Shown here in pieces: positions 53,742-63,551 of a stretch of DNA of 64,000 nt. The notes beneath the pieces are model-generated. The model searched no databases and was not told the DNA's origin. It saw only the letters and a program-made list of their open reading frames with translations. Positions within the stretch are counted from its first letter, which is position 1. Every line of letters starts with the position of its first letter. This DNA comes from Bolinopsis microptera. Taxonomy: Eukaryota; Ctenophora; Tentaculata; Lobata; Bolinopsidae. The translations under genes were made by a program, and so were the position numbers. Location: NCBI RefSeq assembly GCF_026151205.1, contig NC_087082.1, positions 16,895,401 to 16,959,400 of the forward strand. The letters are read 5' to 3'.

Positions 53742-54385
53742 ATGGTTACTACAACCAGAAAATCTACTGCTACGTGGAAGATCGCTGTAAGACAGGTCAC
53801 TACGCTCCTTGTCACCTTTGCTCTTCTCGGCTTTGCTACATGGAATGTTCGAGGTTTGACAAAAACGGACAAGCAACATCTGCTTGCCCAGGACTGTGAC
53901 AGATATAATTTAGACGTTATTGGATTACAAGAGACTAAAGTACGTCAGTTTTCAGATTCGAGACTTCCGGGAAATCATCGCCTTCTTTTGTTTGACCAGA
54001 AGGATGGTTACTACTTTACTATGGTGGTGGGTTTCTTATCAATACTCGTGTTAATCATTATTTCCGTTCATTTCATCAGATTAGCGATCGTGTTGTTTAC
54101 ATGGAGTTTTTTGTTCCTTCAAAATCTGCTTGCAAACCCCCTTGCAAATTGCGCATCGTTAACTGTTACAGCCCAACGAATCCAAAAACAATTTCAAACC
54201 CAGCAGCTACAGACCAGTTTTACCGTGAACTTCAAGTAGCAATGGATGTACCCGCACGTTATGAACTCTGGATACTGGGGGATTTTAATGCAAAACTTGG
54301 TAAACGATCAGATCAAGACTACAACAGTGGCCTTCATAAGAACTTAGGAAGGTACGGCGTTGGTAGGAGGAATATGTATGAATAA
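53742..54385 (+). pseudogene. LINE apurinic-type endonuclease domain, frameshifted
   Basis: GFATWNVRGLTKTDKQHLLA, CDRYNLDVIGLQETKVRQFS gives the N-terminal endonuclease motifs (WNVRG; the catalytic Glu in LQETK). After a frame change near 54020-54110, LRIVNCYSPTNPKTISNPAA and LWILGDFNAKLGKRSDQDYN give the GDFNA motif (catalytic Asp/Asn). This is the exonuclease-endonuclease-phosphatase fold nickase used by non-LTR retrotransposons. The SDH motif region (catalytic His) is not seen before the sequence is interrupted at ~54385. Confidence 0.8.
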
Positions 54386-54399
54386 GAAAAGAGATATGT

Positions 54400-54840
54400 T
54401 AAGGATTGAAAAACGCATGGGGTTAAGGCCGTGAGTTTTCCAATATCCCCCCCCCCCCCCCCCCCCCCCACGGGAAAGCGTGAAGACCTGTTGGTGATAC
54501 CAACCTGGGATCGCATCATAAAAGCTTTGCTGTGTGAACTACACAATAATTTGATAACGAAGACTATGCGTAAGAGAACGTTGCGTAAAATACGTATTGT
54601 AGACTGCTGTAGAGATGTTCCAGTAGAGTTCCTCGCTAGGGCTTGCCGATCAGTAAAACGGCGGTGCAAGTTGTTCGTAGAGAAGAACGGAGGTCATATT
54701 GAGAATTTTCTGTAGATTTATTGTTGTTTATGATTGTGTGCATATTTTAAATAAAGTTATCCTTTCGCAACAGCTATGTTCCACTATTCATTTTCCGCCA
54801 GGAATTCTCTAATAATTCCTACGGTAAGGCTCAGGTAGCA
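54400..54840 (+). mobile_element. Tc1/mariner-like transposase C-terminus inside the LINE
   Basis: A frame from about 54478 encodes RIIKALLCELHNNLITKTMR, KIRIVDCCRDVPVEFLARAC, RSVKRRCKLFVEKNGGHIEN and a stop at 54713-54715, followed by AATAAA at about 54751. The W/V-x(n)-A-C-x-x-x-x-x-R-x-x-x-x-I/V-x-x-N-G-G-H-I/F-E ending is that of Tc1/mariner (IS630-like) transposases. The catalytic DDE/D part is missing. A 23-base C-run (54447-54469) lies just upstream. It separates the LINE endonuclease from its linker and reverse transcriptase. Confidence 0.5.
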
Positions 54841-54884
54841 CGCTTAAAGCATGGCATGGCCGCATGGGGTACGTGATATCAGAT

Positions 54885-55850
54885 TTACACGAAGAATTCT
54901 GCCAAAAAAGAATTCTTCGCACGTATGAATGAGGACATAGAGGGGGGAGGAAATTCTCAACTGGCAATCTTTCAAAAAACTAAAAATCAGAAAAAGGAAA
55001 CTTTAAATTTCGACAGTTATGATATGAATAGATTAGAGACTTTTTTTTGATAAAATCCCTCAAAAATGGTAAAGCTCCTCACTCGACATGATTAACAACG
55101 AAATTATAAAATCTTTGGACACCAATCATAAATTGATTATGTTCAACCTCTTCAACGCCTGCTTTTCACAAGGCATTTATCCCTGGAACGTCATCATTAT
55201 ATCCTCACTTCACAAAAAGGGAAATAAATCGGATCCTGACAACTACCGTGCAGTTGCTGTCAGCAGTGTCATAGGAAAACTATTCTCAACTATTCTCTTA
55301 AAGCGACTCATTCACTTCCGCTCTGAAAACTGTCCTGATCCACCTAACCAACTAGGCTTCACAAAGAAAGCTCAAACCTACAATCACATACTAACCATGA
55401 AAACTATAGCTTCAAAATATAAACTTTTGGGGAAACCTGTATATGCAGTATTTGTTGATTTTTAAAAAGCATTCGACTCAGTCTGCCGTCAAGCCCTTTT
55501 CCTTAAACTCGCAAAAAATAGCATAACTGGAAACTTCTACAAAATCCTCAAAAATATGTAGTCAAACTCGTACGCTTACATAAAATTATCTGGTAATCTC
55601 AGTAAACGCTTTGAGATACGTGAAGGTACTGCAGAACAAGGTCACCCACTCTCACCTGATATTTTTAAAGTTTTTCTAGGTGATATGTCCTGCCTCCTAG
55701 ATTTCCCAAATTGCCCCTTACTTTAAAATATGATTGTTAGCCACCGATTGTGGGCGGATGACCTTATACTCCTTTCACTCGACCAGGAAACCACTCAAAA
55801 GCAGCTTAATATTGAAAAACCAATTGAATCAAGGAACGAGCATACCATAT
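54885..55850 (+). pseudogene. LINE linker and reverse transcriptase, multiple stops
   Basis: The linker KEFFARMNEDIEGGG, then (55088 on) IIKSLDTNHKLIMFNLFNAC, ISSLHKKGNKSDPDNYRAVA (KGxxxxPxNYR motif), FVDF-stop-KAFDSV (motif A, catalytic Asp in AFD), EGTAEQGHPLSPDIFKVFLG (motif B) and LWADDLILLS (motif C, ADD in place of the usual YADD/FADD context). At least three in-frame stops make it inactive. The C-terminal part is missing after about 55840. Jockey/CR1-like by layout. Confidence 0.85.
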
Positions 55851-57244
55851 TATATGTAGAGGGCTGTTCATCTTTCGAGGGTTAGTCAGTTTCTGTCCGT
55901 GTGATGTGTTGTTCTTCTCCTTTCTGTGTCCCCGTCGTTTTGTTTTGTAAATATTATGTTTTTTACAACATGTAGTAGTGTTTTAAGAAAATATTTCAAT
56001 CGAACTTAATAGTTAATAATAACAAACACAAATACTAGACACTTAACATTTTAACGTGTATTTTATTATATATTATGTATTAAAACTTTTACATCCTAAT
56101 ATGCAATATTCAATAGTATGAAAAAAACAATTTATATGTAAAAAAACAATTTATACGTGTGTGCTTGCAGCTGATATCAGGCTTGGGGTGGTGCTTTAGA
56201 AACGGTATTTCGGGTACTAGTAAAGCTCTTACAGGCAACTGGTTCCTTTTGCCAGCCGTTTTTAGTCCAGTACTGTCCCATTTCTGGTCTCAAAACATGC
56301 GCAACAAAAATTTTTGTTATGCCAACGTGGAATTATTTGTATCACGTCGTAACCCCCTGTCATTGCAAGAAGTGTGATTATCGGATGTTCAAGTTTAACT
56401 ATGTTTATTATGATATTATTATTCATTGTAATATGGCAATAAAATTTAAATGTTGTTTTACTTAACATTTTGTTTCACTTCTGTGTCTGCTGGTCAGGGT
56501 CAGACAGGTGCAAGTTAGAGGCTTCACATGGTGGTGGTGACTGAAAGAGAATCGGTTAGCTTTTCAATGTTCACTAAAGTACGATCAAAATCATCATTAT
56601 TTAATACTTAGAGGTGATCGCATTCTCGAAATAGACATATTAGCTAAATGAGTAACATGACACTGGATTATATACCTCACATTGCAAATAAATCAAGTCC
56701 ATAGCTGGCATTCCTTACATCCATTATCTTAACTGTGTTTTTACATTCACCGTTATCTTCGAGGAAATACCTGAACCTGAAAGATAATAGATTAAACGAT
56801 GACTAAAAGAATGGATTAGATTGCCGCGCCGGAAGGTTCTCATTATATTTATTTCTACAAACGCATGGTGAGACGGTGCGTGATTATAAAAAGTATTCCG
56901 CGCGTTCCTACCCGTACTGCAAATGTTAAAGGATGAGGCAGTGCTTTAGACAAGAATTGAACGTGATGTCGACACCGTTCGGATCCGATATAGCTCAAAA
57001 GTTGAGGTGTTTTAGCAAAATTGTGAGCGAAATATATAATAATAATAATAAATTGAAATTTAATAACACCGCTTTTAAGATAAAACTTATACTCAGCAGT
57101 GTTTGAACTAGTCATCCCAGAAAATATCATGAATACTGAGCTTAAAGATAACATATGCTTGAAAATATATCGTCAATACTAAAGCCCGAAAATGGTACTT
57201 AAATATATTATGCAAAGATCGAATTCCAAATATGACCACAATAG
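55851..57244. other. No gene recognised
   Basis: A 72-codon frame at 56159-56377 after CTTGCAG has no recognised domain. (TAA)n and AT-rich words lie near 57030-57060. Confidence 0.35.
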
Positions 57245-57526
57245 TTATCGATAAAGTTTTTCAAGTTCATCTGGAGACAGTTTGAAAAGGTAAGTCTTTA
57301 GAAAATTTTTAAAACATTCCAAAGATTGAGCTGAGGTGATGGTAACAGGCAGACGATTGTAGATCTTCGGAGCCACTACAGAGAAGCTACGCTCACCAAA
57401 CTTTGAATTACAAGAAGGAACAATAAGCTTCAATGAGTGACCATGATGAGCATACTTGAACATGTCCTGCAGATAAGTTGGTGCCAATCCTAACAGTGAC
57501 TTGTGAGATATAACTACCAGGTGCAA
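57245..57526 (-). pseudogene. LINE pol C-terminus (CR1/Jockey-like)
   Basis: HLVVISHKSLLGLAPTYLQD, MFKYAHHGHSLKLIVPSCNS, KFGERSFSVVAPKIYNRLPV, CFKNFLKTYLFKL. The H-K-x-L-x-G-x-A-P-x-Y-L...G-x-R-(S/A)-F-S-x-x-A-P-x-x-(W/Y)-N-x-L-P pattern is the C-terminal tail of CR1-like LINE polymerases in many aquatic invertebrates. It is a 5'-truncated minus-strand copy; the upstream frame is closed by a stop. Confidence 0.75.
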
Positions 57527-58073
57527 AATATCTCATAGACTCCCTTTCAGCAAAACAAAAACAAGGTATGAAAGTTCTAGATCTTCAAATCCCTGATTAG
57601 ACACAGAGTGGAGTAATGCTACCCGCTCTGGAAACCAAAGTATAAAGTAACACTCCCTAGTCCCCTTCTCTCACCAAAATATCATCAGTTGCTGCACGCT
57701 CTGTCTGAGTGTCTATGATTACTCATTCGCAGTTAGAGCTGGAAGATTCTGGAATGTTCCCCCAAAATTGTCAATACTCATAAGCCTCTGGCAAGCTTGA
57801 AGCTTCAAGACATTTCTCGGAATTTCCGAGACACCCTTCCAGACAAGCCCCCTACTCCTGGATAGAGTGCAGAAAGCTCTAACTCGATAATAGACAGTGC
57901 AGTCAAGGAGGTGGTCCGCAGATTGCGTGATGGCCGTGAAGATGCCCACTTCTAAAATTCTCAATAGGTTCAAATTTCAATAGGTAGGAACAACAAATTA
58001 AAAATATTTATACTGGTTATCGATTTACTGAAGCATTTTCTAAAAAGGCTGTTTCCAGATATCAAACACTCGC
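57527..58073. other. No gene recognised
   Basis: Frames on both strands (for example minus 57719-57973) are open but carry no recognised motif; probably old LINE DNA. Confidence 0.35.
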
Positions 58074-58325
58074 GTTACATGCAGTGGCGTAACGTTGCCT
58101 GTTGGCGCTGAAAAAGCGCCCCCCTGTTGGCGCCCCTCCCCTTTTGGCGCTGAAAAAGCGCCCCACTGTTGACGCCCCTCCCCTTTTGGCGCTGAAAAAG
58201 CGCCCCCTGTTGGCGCCCCTCCCCTTTTGGGACCCCTCCTTTCAATTGAACAAATTAGATGATTTAGAGGACACGCCGGTAAAATCGGGGTCGGCGGGGC
58301 CCTTCGTTACGCCCCTGGTTACATG
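58074..58325. mobile_element. hAT-type MITE with 8 bp target duplication
   Basis: GTTACATG flanks both sides (58074-58081, 58318-58325). The 236 bp element (58082-58317) starts CAGTGGCGTAACG and ends CGTTACGCCCCTG. Eight-base target duplication and CAGTGGCG-type ends are those of the hAT superfamily. Inside, GGCGCTGAAAAAGCGCC (a 6 bp stem, 5-base loop) occurs three times in tandem with CCCCTCCCCTTTTG spacers. No coding capacity. Confidence 0.9.
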
Positions 58326-58641
58326 CCCATCCAATAAATTCTCCATCGACATAATATAGGTAAGCTAATAGGCCATATTTTAAATATAGATGATGATTAT
58401 GAAAATCTAAAATATATGGCTACAATGAGCATTTTAATACCACTATTAATTTAATCCTAAAATGTGCCATGTAATAATATTAAAACCGTTAAATAGATGT
58501 ACCTATCAAACTTCTTATCGGCCATGTAACCCGGAAAATGTGTTGCTGTTAAAAGATAAGCACCGTTATCACTCACAAATGAACCCAGTTATAATAACAA
58601 AATTAGACGGCCGGAATATAGATGGCCGGACCATAACGAGT

Positions 58642-58794
58642 TACACTCACCACGGTTCGGGGGGGGGGGATCATACACGTAGTACCGTACGTGACGTTGG
58701 GTGGGTGGGTCTTTTGACAAATTTACACTTAGTCGACGTCACGTACAGAACTTAGTACCTGATCCCCTCCCCCCGCACGGTGACAGAGTGTTAG
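58642..58794. mobile_element. Small inverted-repeat element with G-run
   Basis: CACGGTTCGGGGGGGGGGGATCA on the left (58651-58673, written with its 11-base G-run) pairs with TGATCCCCTCCCCCCGCACGG on the right. Inner arms GTACGTGACG / CGTCACGTAC also pair. About 150 bp, non-coding, MITE-like; target duplication not determined. Confidence 0.6.
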
Positions 58795-58893
58795 CTGTAA
58801 CAATGGATTAGCTGTAACAATGGATTAGCTGTAACAATGGATTAGCTGTAACAATGGATTAGCTGTAACAATGGATTAGCTGTAAGAATAGAT
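58791..58893. repeat. 17 bp tandem repeat TTAGCTGTAACAATGGA
   Basis: Five near-perfect units followed by a degenerate sixth (TTAGCTGTAAGAATAGA), starting at the edge of the preceding inverted-repeat element. Confidence 0.92.
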
Positions 58894-59063
58894 GTGTAAG
58901 CAATGGATGGATGTGACTATATCTCACTACATACTGTTATAAAATTTTGCACTTCAGTGTTTCAGAGTACTAGTGGTACAAGCAGTCAAACCGTAAAAAA
59001 CTTGTTGAGGATTAACAATTAAAATATCATTATTTTAAGTCGGTACGTCTTATCAATCATCAT

Positions 59064-59613
59064 GACTCGGGCGGGTATAGGACACTAGGGCGTAGGACAA
59101 AAGGGCGTTACTTTTCTAAAAGGGTGGACACGAGGGCGAATCACATGATTAATTTTACCAAAAACCGTCCTAAATGATGGTCGTTTTAACTGAGAGGATT
59201 GATGGTTTGAAATTAAGTGAACACACCTCAGTGATATTCGTCTGCCCAAAGCAAAGTAAATACTCGTCTTAGTACGCACTAGTCTTGATCTAAAATCTGC
59301 TGCTGAGATATTTAAGGAAAATCTCTCAATTTTTGGCTCGTTTAAGTCTCGGTGATTATTTGTCACATCACTATTTTTGTTTCAAATTTACATGTGAGTA
59401 GATCAAATTTTTCGAGCTAAGCTGTACCTCAACCTGACTGTTGAGGACATAAAAAACCCGTTTGTCCATGTTAAAGTGATTCATGTGATTCGCCCTCGTG
59501 TCCACCCTTTCAGGAAAGTACCGTCCTCGTGTCCAACCTTTTAGGAAATTACCACCCTTGTGTCCACCATTTTAGGAAAGTACCGCCCTTGTGTCCGGTT
59601 CCCAACTCGGGCA
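59064..59613. mobile_element. ~550 bp inverted-repeat element with subrepeats
   Basis: The left end (ACTCGGGCGGG...GGACACTAGGGCG, GGGTGGACACGAGGGCGAAT at about 59064-59144) is complementary to the right end (ATTCGCCCTCGTGTCCACCC ... CGCCCTTGTGTCC...ACTCGGG at 59489-59613). The right arm carries three tandem ~45 bp steps (TTTTAGGAAA-TACC-CCCTTGTGTCC). The middle has a minus frame without recognised domain. MITE-like, class unknown. Confidence 0.7.
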
Positions 59614-59694
59614 TGTCACCAAAATGGAAAATTTACTCCTTCGTACCTTCTTACCTTCAAATAAAACCAGGGGAGTAGGAATGATTTTCTTCAT

Positions 59695-59710
59695 GGGGGG
59701 GGGGGGGGGG
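59695..59710. repeat. G16 homopolymer
   Basis: A run of 16 G followed by CCAAATTATAAAT. The neighbouring TTTTTTTGCGCTTCGCGCCACAG contains the perfect 6 bp stem GGCGCGAAGCGC-type palindrome GCGCTTCGCGC. Confidence 0.8.
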
Positions 59711-59980
59711 CCAAATTATAAATATTTTTTTGCGCTTCGCGCCACAGCCTGAATTTTTTGGCTCTTCTACTTGTAGTCTACTTGTAGGAGGCCAAAATGA
59801 GGCTAATAAAGAATTCGAACGTATTTTAACTTAAATGTACGGAAACAGGTTATAGACCCACTAAAAATCTTGCTATTGCAGCCCGAAGGTTATTGAGACT
59901 TTATCATAATTTGTGTGATGTTAAATTAAGGAAGCTAACAGATCAAACCATCGAGTAACTTGTGTCGCAATCAGATGTAG

Positions 59981-60036
59981 TGTTAGAATATGGTTAGAAT
60001 ATGGTTAGAATATGGTAAGAATATGGTTAGAATATA
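59981..60036. repeat. 11 bp tandem repeat GGTTAGAATAT
   Basis: Five units of GGTTAGAATAT (one GGTAAGAATAT) in succession. Non-coding. Confidence 0.9.
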
Positions 60037-60079
60037 GGTTGACCAGATACCAATCTAAAAAGCATGTTTTTTAGAGTGT

Positions 60080-60690
60080 CGGCAAGTTAGCCTCAGTTTG
60101 ACCTAAACTGAAGAACCATAACCTTATTGATCTTTGGTCAAAGCTAAAATTAAATCTTACAGAAGCATTCAACATAAAACTATCACTTGTTAAATATTGT
60201 AATAAGCGTAGCAGGAGGAGTTAGCCTCAATCTCACCTCCCAAAACTCATGTCAGGTTAGTATATATATAATCGTCGACTATTCATGAATACAGGTTAGA
60301 CAGGAACAATTTGAAGGGCTAGTCCGAAGAAGTAGTAGAACAAGTAATGAAGAAAACCTTTATAGTTAACCTTATTTTACCCTCCATCAAAAGACAGGAA
60401 GGGTACTATATATGTGGAGTCTACCTATCCATATTATAATGTATACCAGGGCAAAGGATACTTTAAAGGACGTTATTGTTCAAACATAATTCAACAATTA
60501 GAAATGATATGTTAGCCTCACTTTACCCTCCATTAAAAGGAAAAAAGGGGTCGGCCGGGCCGGCCTTCGACCTAGAGCATCCATCTCATGTATTTTAGGT
60601 CAGAGGATACTTTAATAGACGTTATTATTCAAATATAATTCAAAAATTAGAAATGACTTGTTAGCCTCATTTTTCCCTCAATTAGCGAAA
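60080..60690. repeat. Degenerate ~148 bp tandem repeat (TTAGCCTCA...CCCTCCAT)
   Basis: Blocks GGATACTTTAA-GACGTTATT and CAAA-ATAATTCAA-AATTAGAAATGA leading to TTAGCCTCA occur at 60463-60512 and 60605-60665. Earlier TTAGCCTCA copies lie at 60088 and 60220. Some units continue CCCTCCAT-AAAAG. Satellite-like, about four decayed units. Confidence 0.65.
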
Positions 60691-61654
60691 AAATTTCCCT
60701 CTTCTCTTCGGATTCTAAAAGAGTTCGATCTGATGAATCGATTAAACACGTTTAAACTTTTATTGTTGTTTATGTTCTTTGAATGCTTCAACGATTTTAT
60801 TAATCGAAACTCAATTAGTTGAACTATAGAAATATGAAATATCATATGCCTATCTTAAAAGTTCTTCCTGTGACAATCTTCTAAAGTTAAATTGGGTAAA
60901 ACATGGTCCATCTCGTGCGAACTTTCCTAATGATCAGTGCAGGGTCAGTAACAGTGGAAGGCCCTTATATCATGAAGCCCATAATTAAAGCTCTAGCTGT
61001 GAATTTTGGGTTTTGGTAAAAGATCACTGAATAAGTTATTATTTCATAGCATGTAGAAGGCGGACCAAAATATGTTTCCAGCAAGAATTTACTCTAATTA
61101 GTACAGAAAGATCTGTCTGGAAAAAAATAATTGCCGAGCCGACGAGCTTTAAAAGTATTTTCGAATGAAAGATTGTGATTTAGGCCTCATAATACTCTTA
61201 CAGCTGAATGCTCATCCTGCAAAATTGTTTTCTGCAACCTCACAAACTGCAGGCAATATCAATAAAACAGAATTATTGTTAAGGAGGGTACTATGAGTAA
61301 ACGTTTGACAGCAGTAGCTGCTTAAAACGGTTTATCATAGATATTAAGGCCGTTGTGGAACAATTTCACAACAAGCTCCTATTGACAATTTTCAAAAGTC
61401 AATAGGAGCTTCATATTCTTAAATAAAAAGTGCCTGTAAATTTGCTTGATTTGCAAAAGTTAAATTAAGGCTTGGCCAATCACTCAGAAAATATGCATTT
61501 AAGGTGTTTATTGTTGGGAACCTGTTCATCTGACACAATTGCAGTTATTTTCCACCCCCTATCTAGATCTCACACCTTTCAAAAGTATTTTTCTTCCCAG
61601 AACCCAGTACTCCTACACAAAATTTCCCACCAGCTTGCTGGAGCAGGCTTGTTT
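60691..61654. other. No gene recognised
   Basis: AT-rich. A local inverted pair AGCTCCTATTGAC / GTCAATAGGAGCT at 61374-61409 forms a strong 13 bp stem with an 11-base loop. Frames running into the following C-run are artefacts. Confidence 0.5.
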
Positions 61655-61699
61655 CCCCCCCCCCCCCCCCCCCCTCCCCCCCCCCCCCCCCCCCCCCCC
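61655..61699. repeat. C20-T-C24 homopyrimidine run
   Basis: Forty-five bases with a single T, the longest such run in the window; a G-quadruplex-forming sequence on the minus strand. It creates false poly-Pro and poly-Gly frames. Confidence 0.9.
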
Positions 61700-62724
61700 T
61701 TGTTTTGCAATATCGGCTTTGCACATCTTGAGCATGTGTAGCTGAGCCCCAGAAAATGTCTAACGTTTTTGCTTGCCCACATTGAAATTTAAAAAAACAG
61801 AATGCCCAATGCCCTCCAAAGTGCAGATAACATAAACTTTCACACAGACAGGAGGAATTCAAGTTGTTTTAAAGCCGGGGTCAAATCATTTTGACCATTT
61901 TGCTTATGTAGATGGCCTAGAAGCAATTTGGCAATGGTGATCAAACACAGTTTCAAGAACGATTCAAATAATGATATATTAAATGCATATATATTAGGGC
62001 TGCCAGCAACAACTGTGAAATAAGTGTGGCTTGTAAAAGAGGATACATATTGGGACATTTGCTTTCAGAGTTCCAATGAGATGATAAATCTAGTAAAGTT
62101 TGTTATAAAAAGTAATCTAGTGAAAATTGAACTCCAGCTACCAAATAGAGCTAGAGGGAAGCTTTCTGCCATCCTTCCAGGCAAAATCATACCTGTTAGA
62201 CTCAGAACTCTGTAACTGTGCTGCCAGCGGATACCGATCCATCTTTTCTCCTTTCGACTTTGCCATAATTATATGTTGTTTCTTGTCAACCCAGTCATGA
62301 TTTCTAAGAGTAATAGATTATTGAATGAAAGATACAAGAAGTTACAATCAGAACAAATAAATAAAATATACACCATTCCAGGACAATCATGACTGCTAAT
62401 TGTTAAATTCTTGGCAGTATTCAAGATGCCTGATGGAATTCCGTGTGAACATCCACACAGAATTTCACGCTAGTTCACATAGAATTCGGCGTGGACTAGT
62501 TGGGCTTCTAGATACTGCCTAATTCCCTGCTAAAAAAATAATGAAAAAAGGCCTTGAATAGAGGCCATTCAGCTTGTGATGTTATTCCATATTGGAACAA
62601 ACTCCCTCCGGATGTCAAGAGCTCTGTGACAGTTTTAGGCTTTAAAATTAAATTAGGATGATGTAAGAAGGATTATATGATTTCTAAAAGTATTACAAAT
62701 TATTACAAATTATTACTTTTTTGG
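61700..62724. other. No gene recognised
   Basis: A 63-codon frame at 62024-62215 and others have no recognised domain. CACAGAATTTCACGC / CACATAGAATTCGGCG words repeat near 62456-62490. Confidence 0.35.
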
Positions 62725-63255
62725 ACTGTTTCTAATGAAGTTTTAGTTGAGGGAGTTGAAGAATTGAGGGAGCCAGTTATGTCAGTAATAATAAAGAGAA
62801 AGATAACGATTATCTTTGGTTTCATCCTTATGTGGCAAAGAAGCGATTTATAAATATTTATTCCACTGTGAAATTTGATTAGGTTTTAAAATAGGATTGT
62901 TGATACATTTTTTTGAATATTGTATTTGATAAATAATTTATGTTGGTGGGGAAATATTTATAATATATTTTTTCGCATAGTGCGATGATATTTTGTAGAA
63001 TGTTTCGAAAGAAGTTTTAACAAGAATTGAAGGTACCAATTATATCAGTAATAAGGAAAAACACAATGATTATCTGTGGTTCCATCCTTATGTAGCAAAG
63101 AAACGTTTTATAAATCTTTACTCCACTGGGAAGTATGAATAAATTAAATTTTGTAATGTTGTTTTTATTCATGATTAATATTTGATAAATTATTACCTTT
63201 AAATTTGATGGAGAAATAGTTATTTTTCCATGTAGTGTGATGATACTTTGTAGAC
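62725..63255. repeat. Two diverged ~260 bp tandem units
   Basis: Unit 1 (62725-62999) and unit 2 (63000-63255) share GTCAGTAATAA/ATCAGTAATAA, GATTATCT-TGGTT-CATCCTTATGT-GCAAAGAA, TTTATAAAT-TTTA-TCCACTG and TAGTG-GATGATA-TTTGTAGA in the same order. Non-coding. Confidence 0.75.
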
Positions 63256-63262
63256 ATTAGTG

Positions 63263-63551
63263 CAGTGGCGTAACGAAGGGCCCTGCTGACCCCGCTGTGC
63301 AGGGGGGCGCCGTCTTAGGGGGGCGCCAAATCGTCGTTTGAATGTGGGACAATTTCGAAAACTTAACTAAAGTACTAGCAAAACTGCGCGTTTTGCTCCA
63401 GATACACACTTTTTTAGAGATTTTTACCGGTGTATCCTCTAAAATCACCTAATTTGTTCAATGTTAGGGAGGGGCACCAAAAGGGGAGGGGGCGCCAACA
63501 GGGGGGCGCCTTTTCGGCAGGGGGGCGCCAACAGGCAACGTTACGCCACTG
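63263..63551. mobile_element. hAT-type MITE, second copy, opposite orientation
   Basis: Starts CAGTGGCGTAACGAAGGGCC and ends CAACGTTACGCCACTG. Reverse-complemented, it matches both ends and the AACAAATTAG-TGATTT-AGAGGA-AC-CCGGTAAAA stretch of 58082-58317, but has a longer middle (GTGTGTATCTGGAGC...). Flanking octamers (CATTAGTG, ATGTTATG) do not match, so the target duplication has decayed or been rearranged. Confidence 0.8.

Noticed and set aside
57719-57973. Minus-strand 84-codon frame
   Set aside because: No motif; the opposite strand is comparably open, and the region is probably degraded LINE DNA.
58102-58359. 85-codon frame with LALKKRP repeats
   Set aside because: Lies inside the hAT MITE and reflects its tandem hairpins.
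61472-61862. Poly-Pro and poly-Gly frames
   Set aside because: Produced by the C20-T-C24 run; no coherent sequence on either side.
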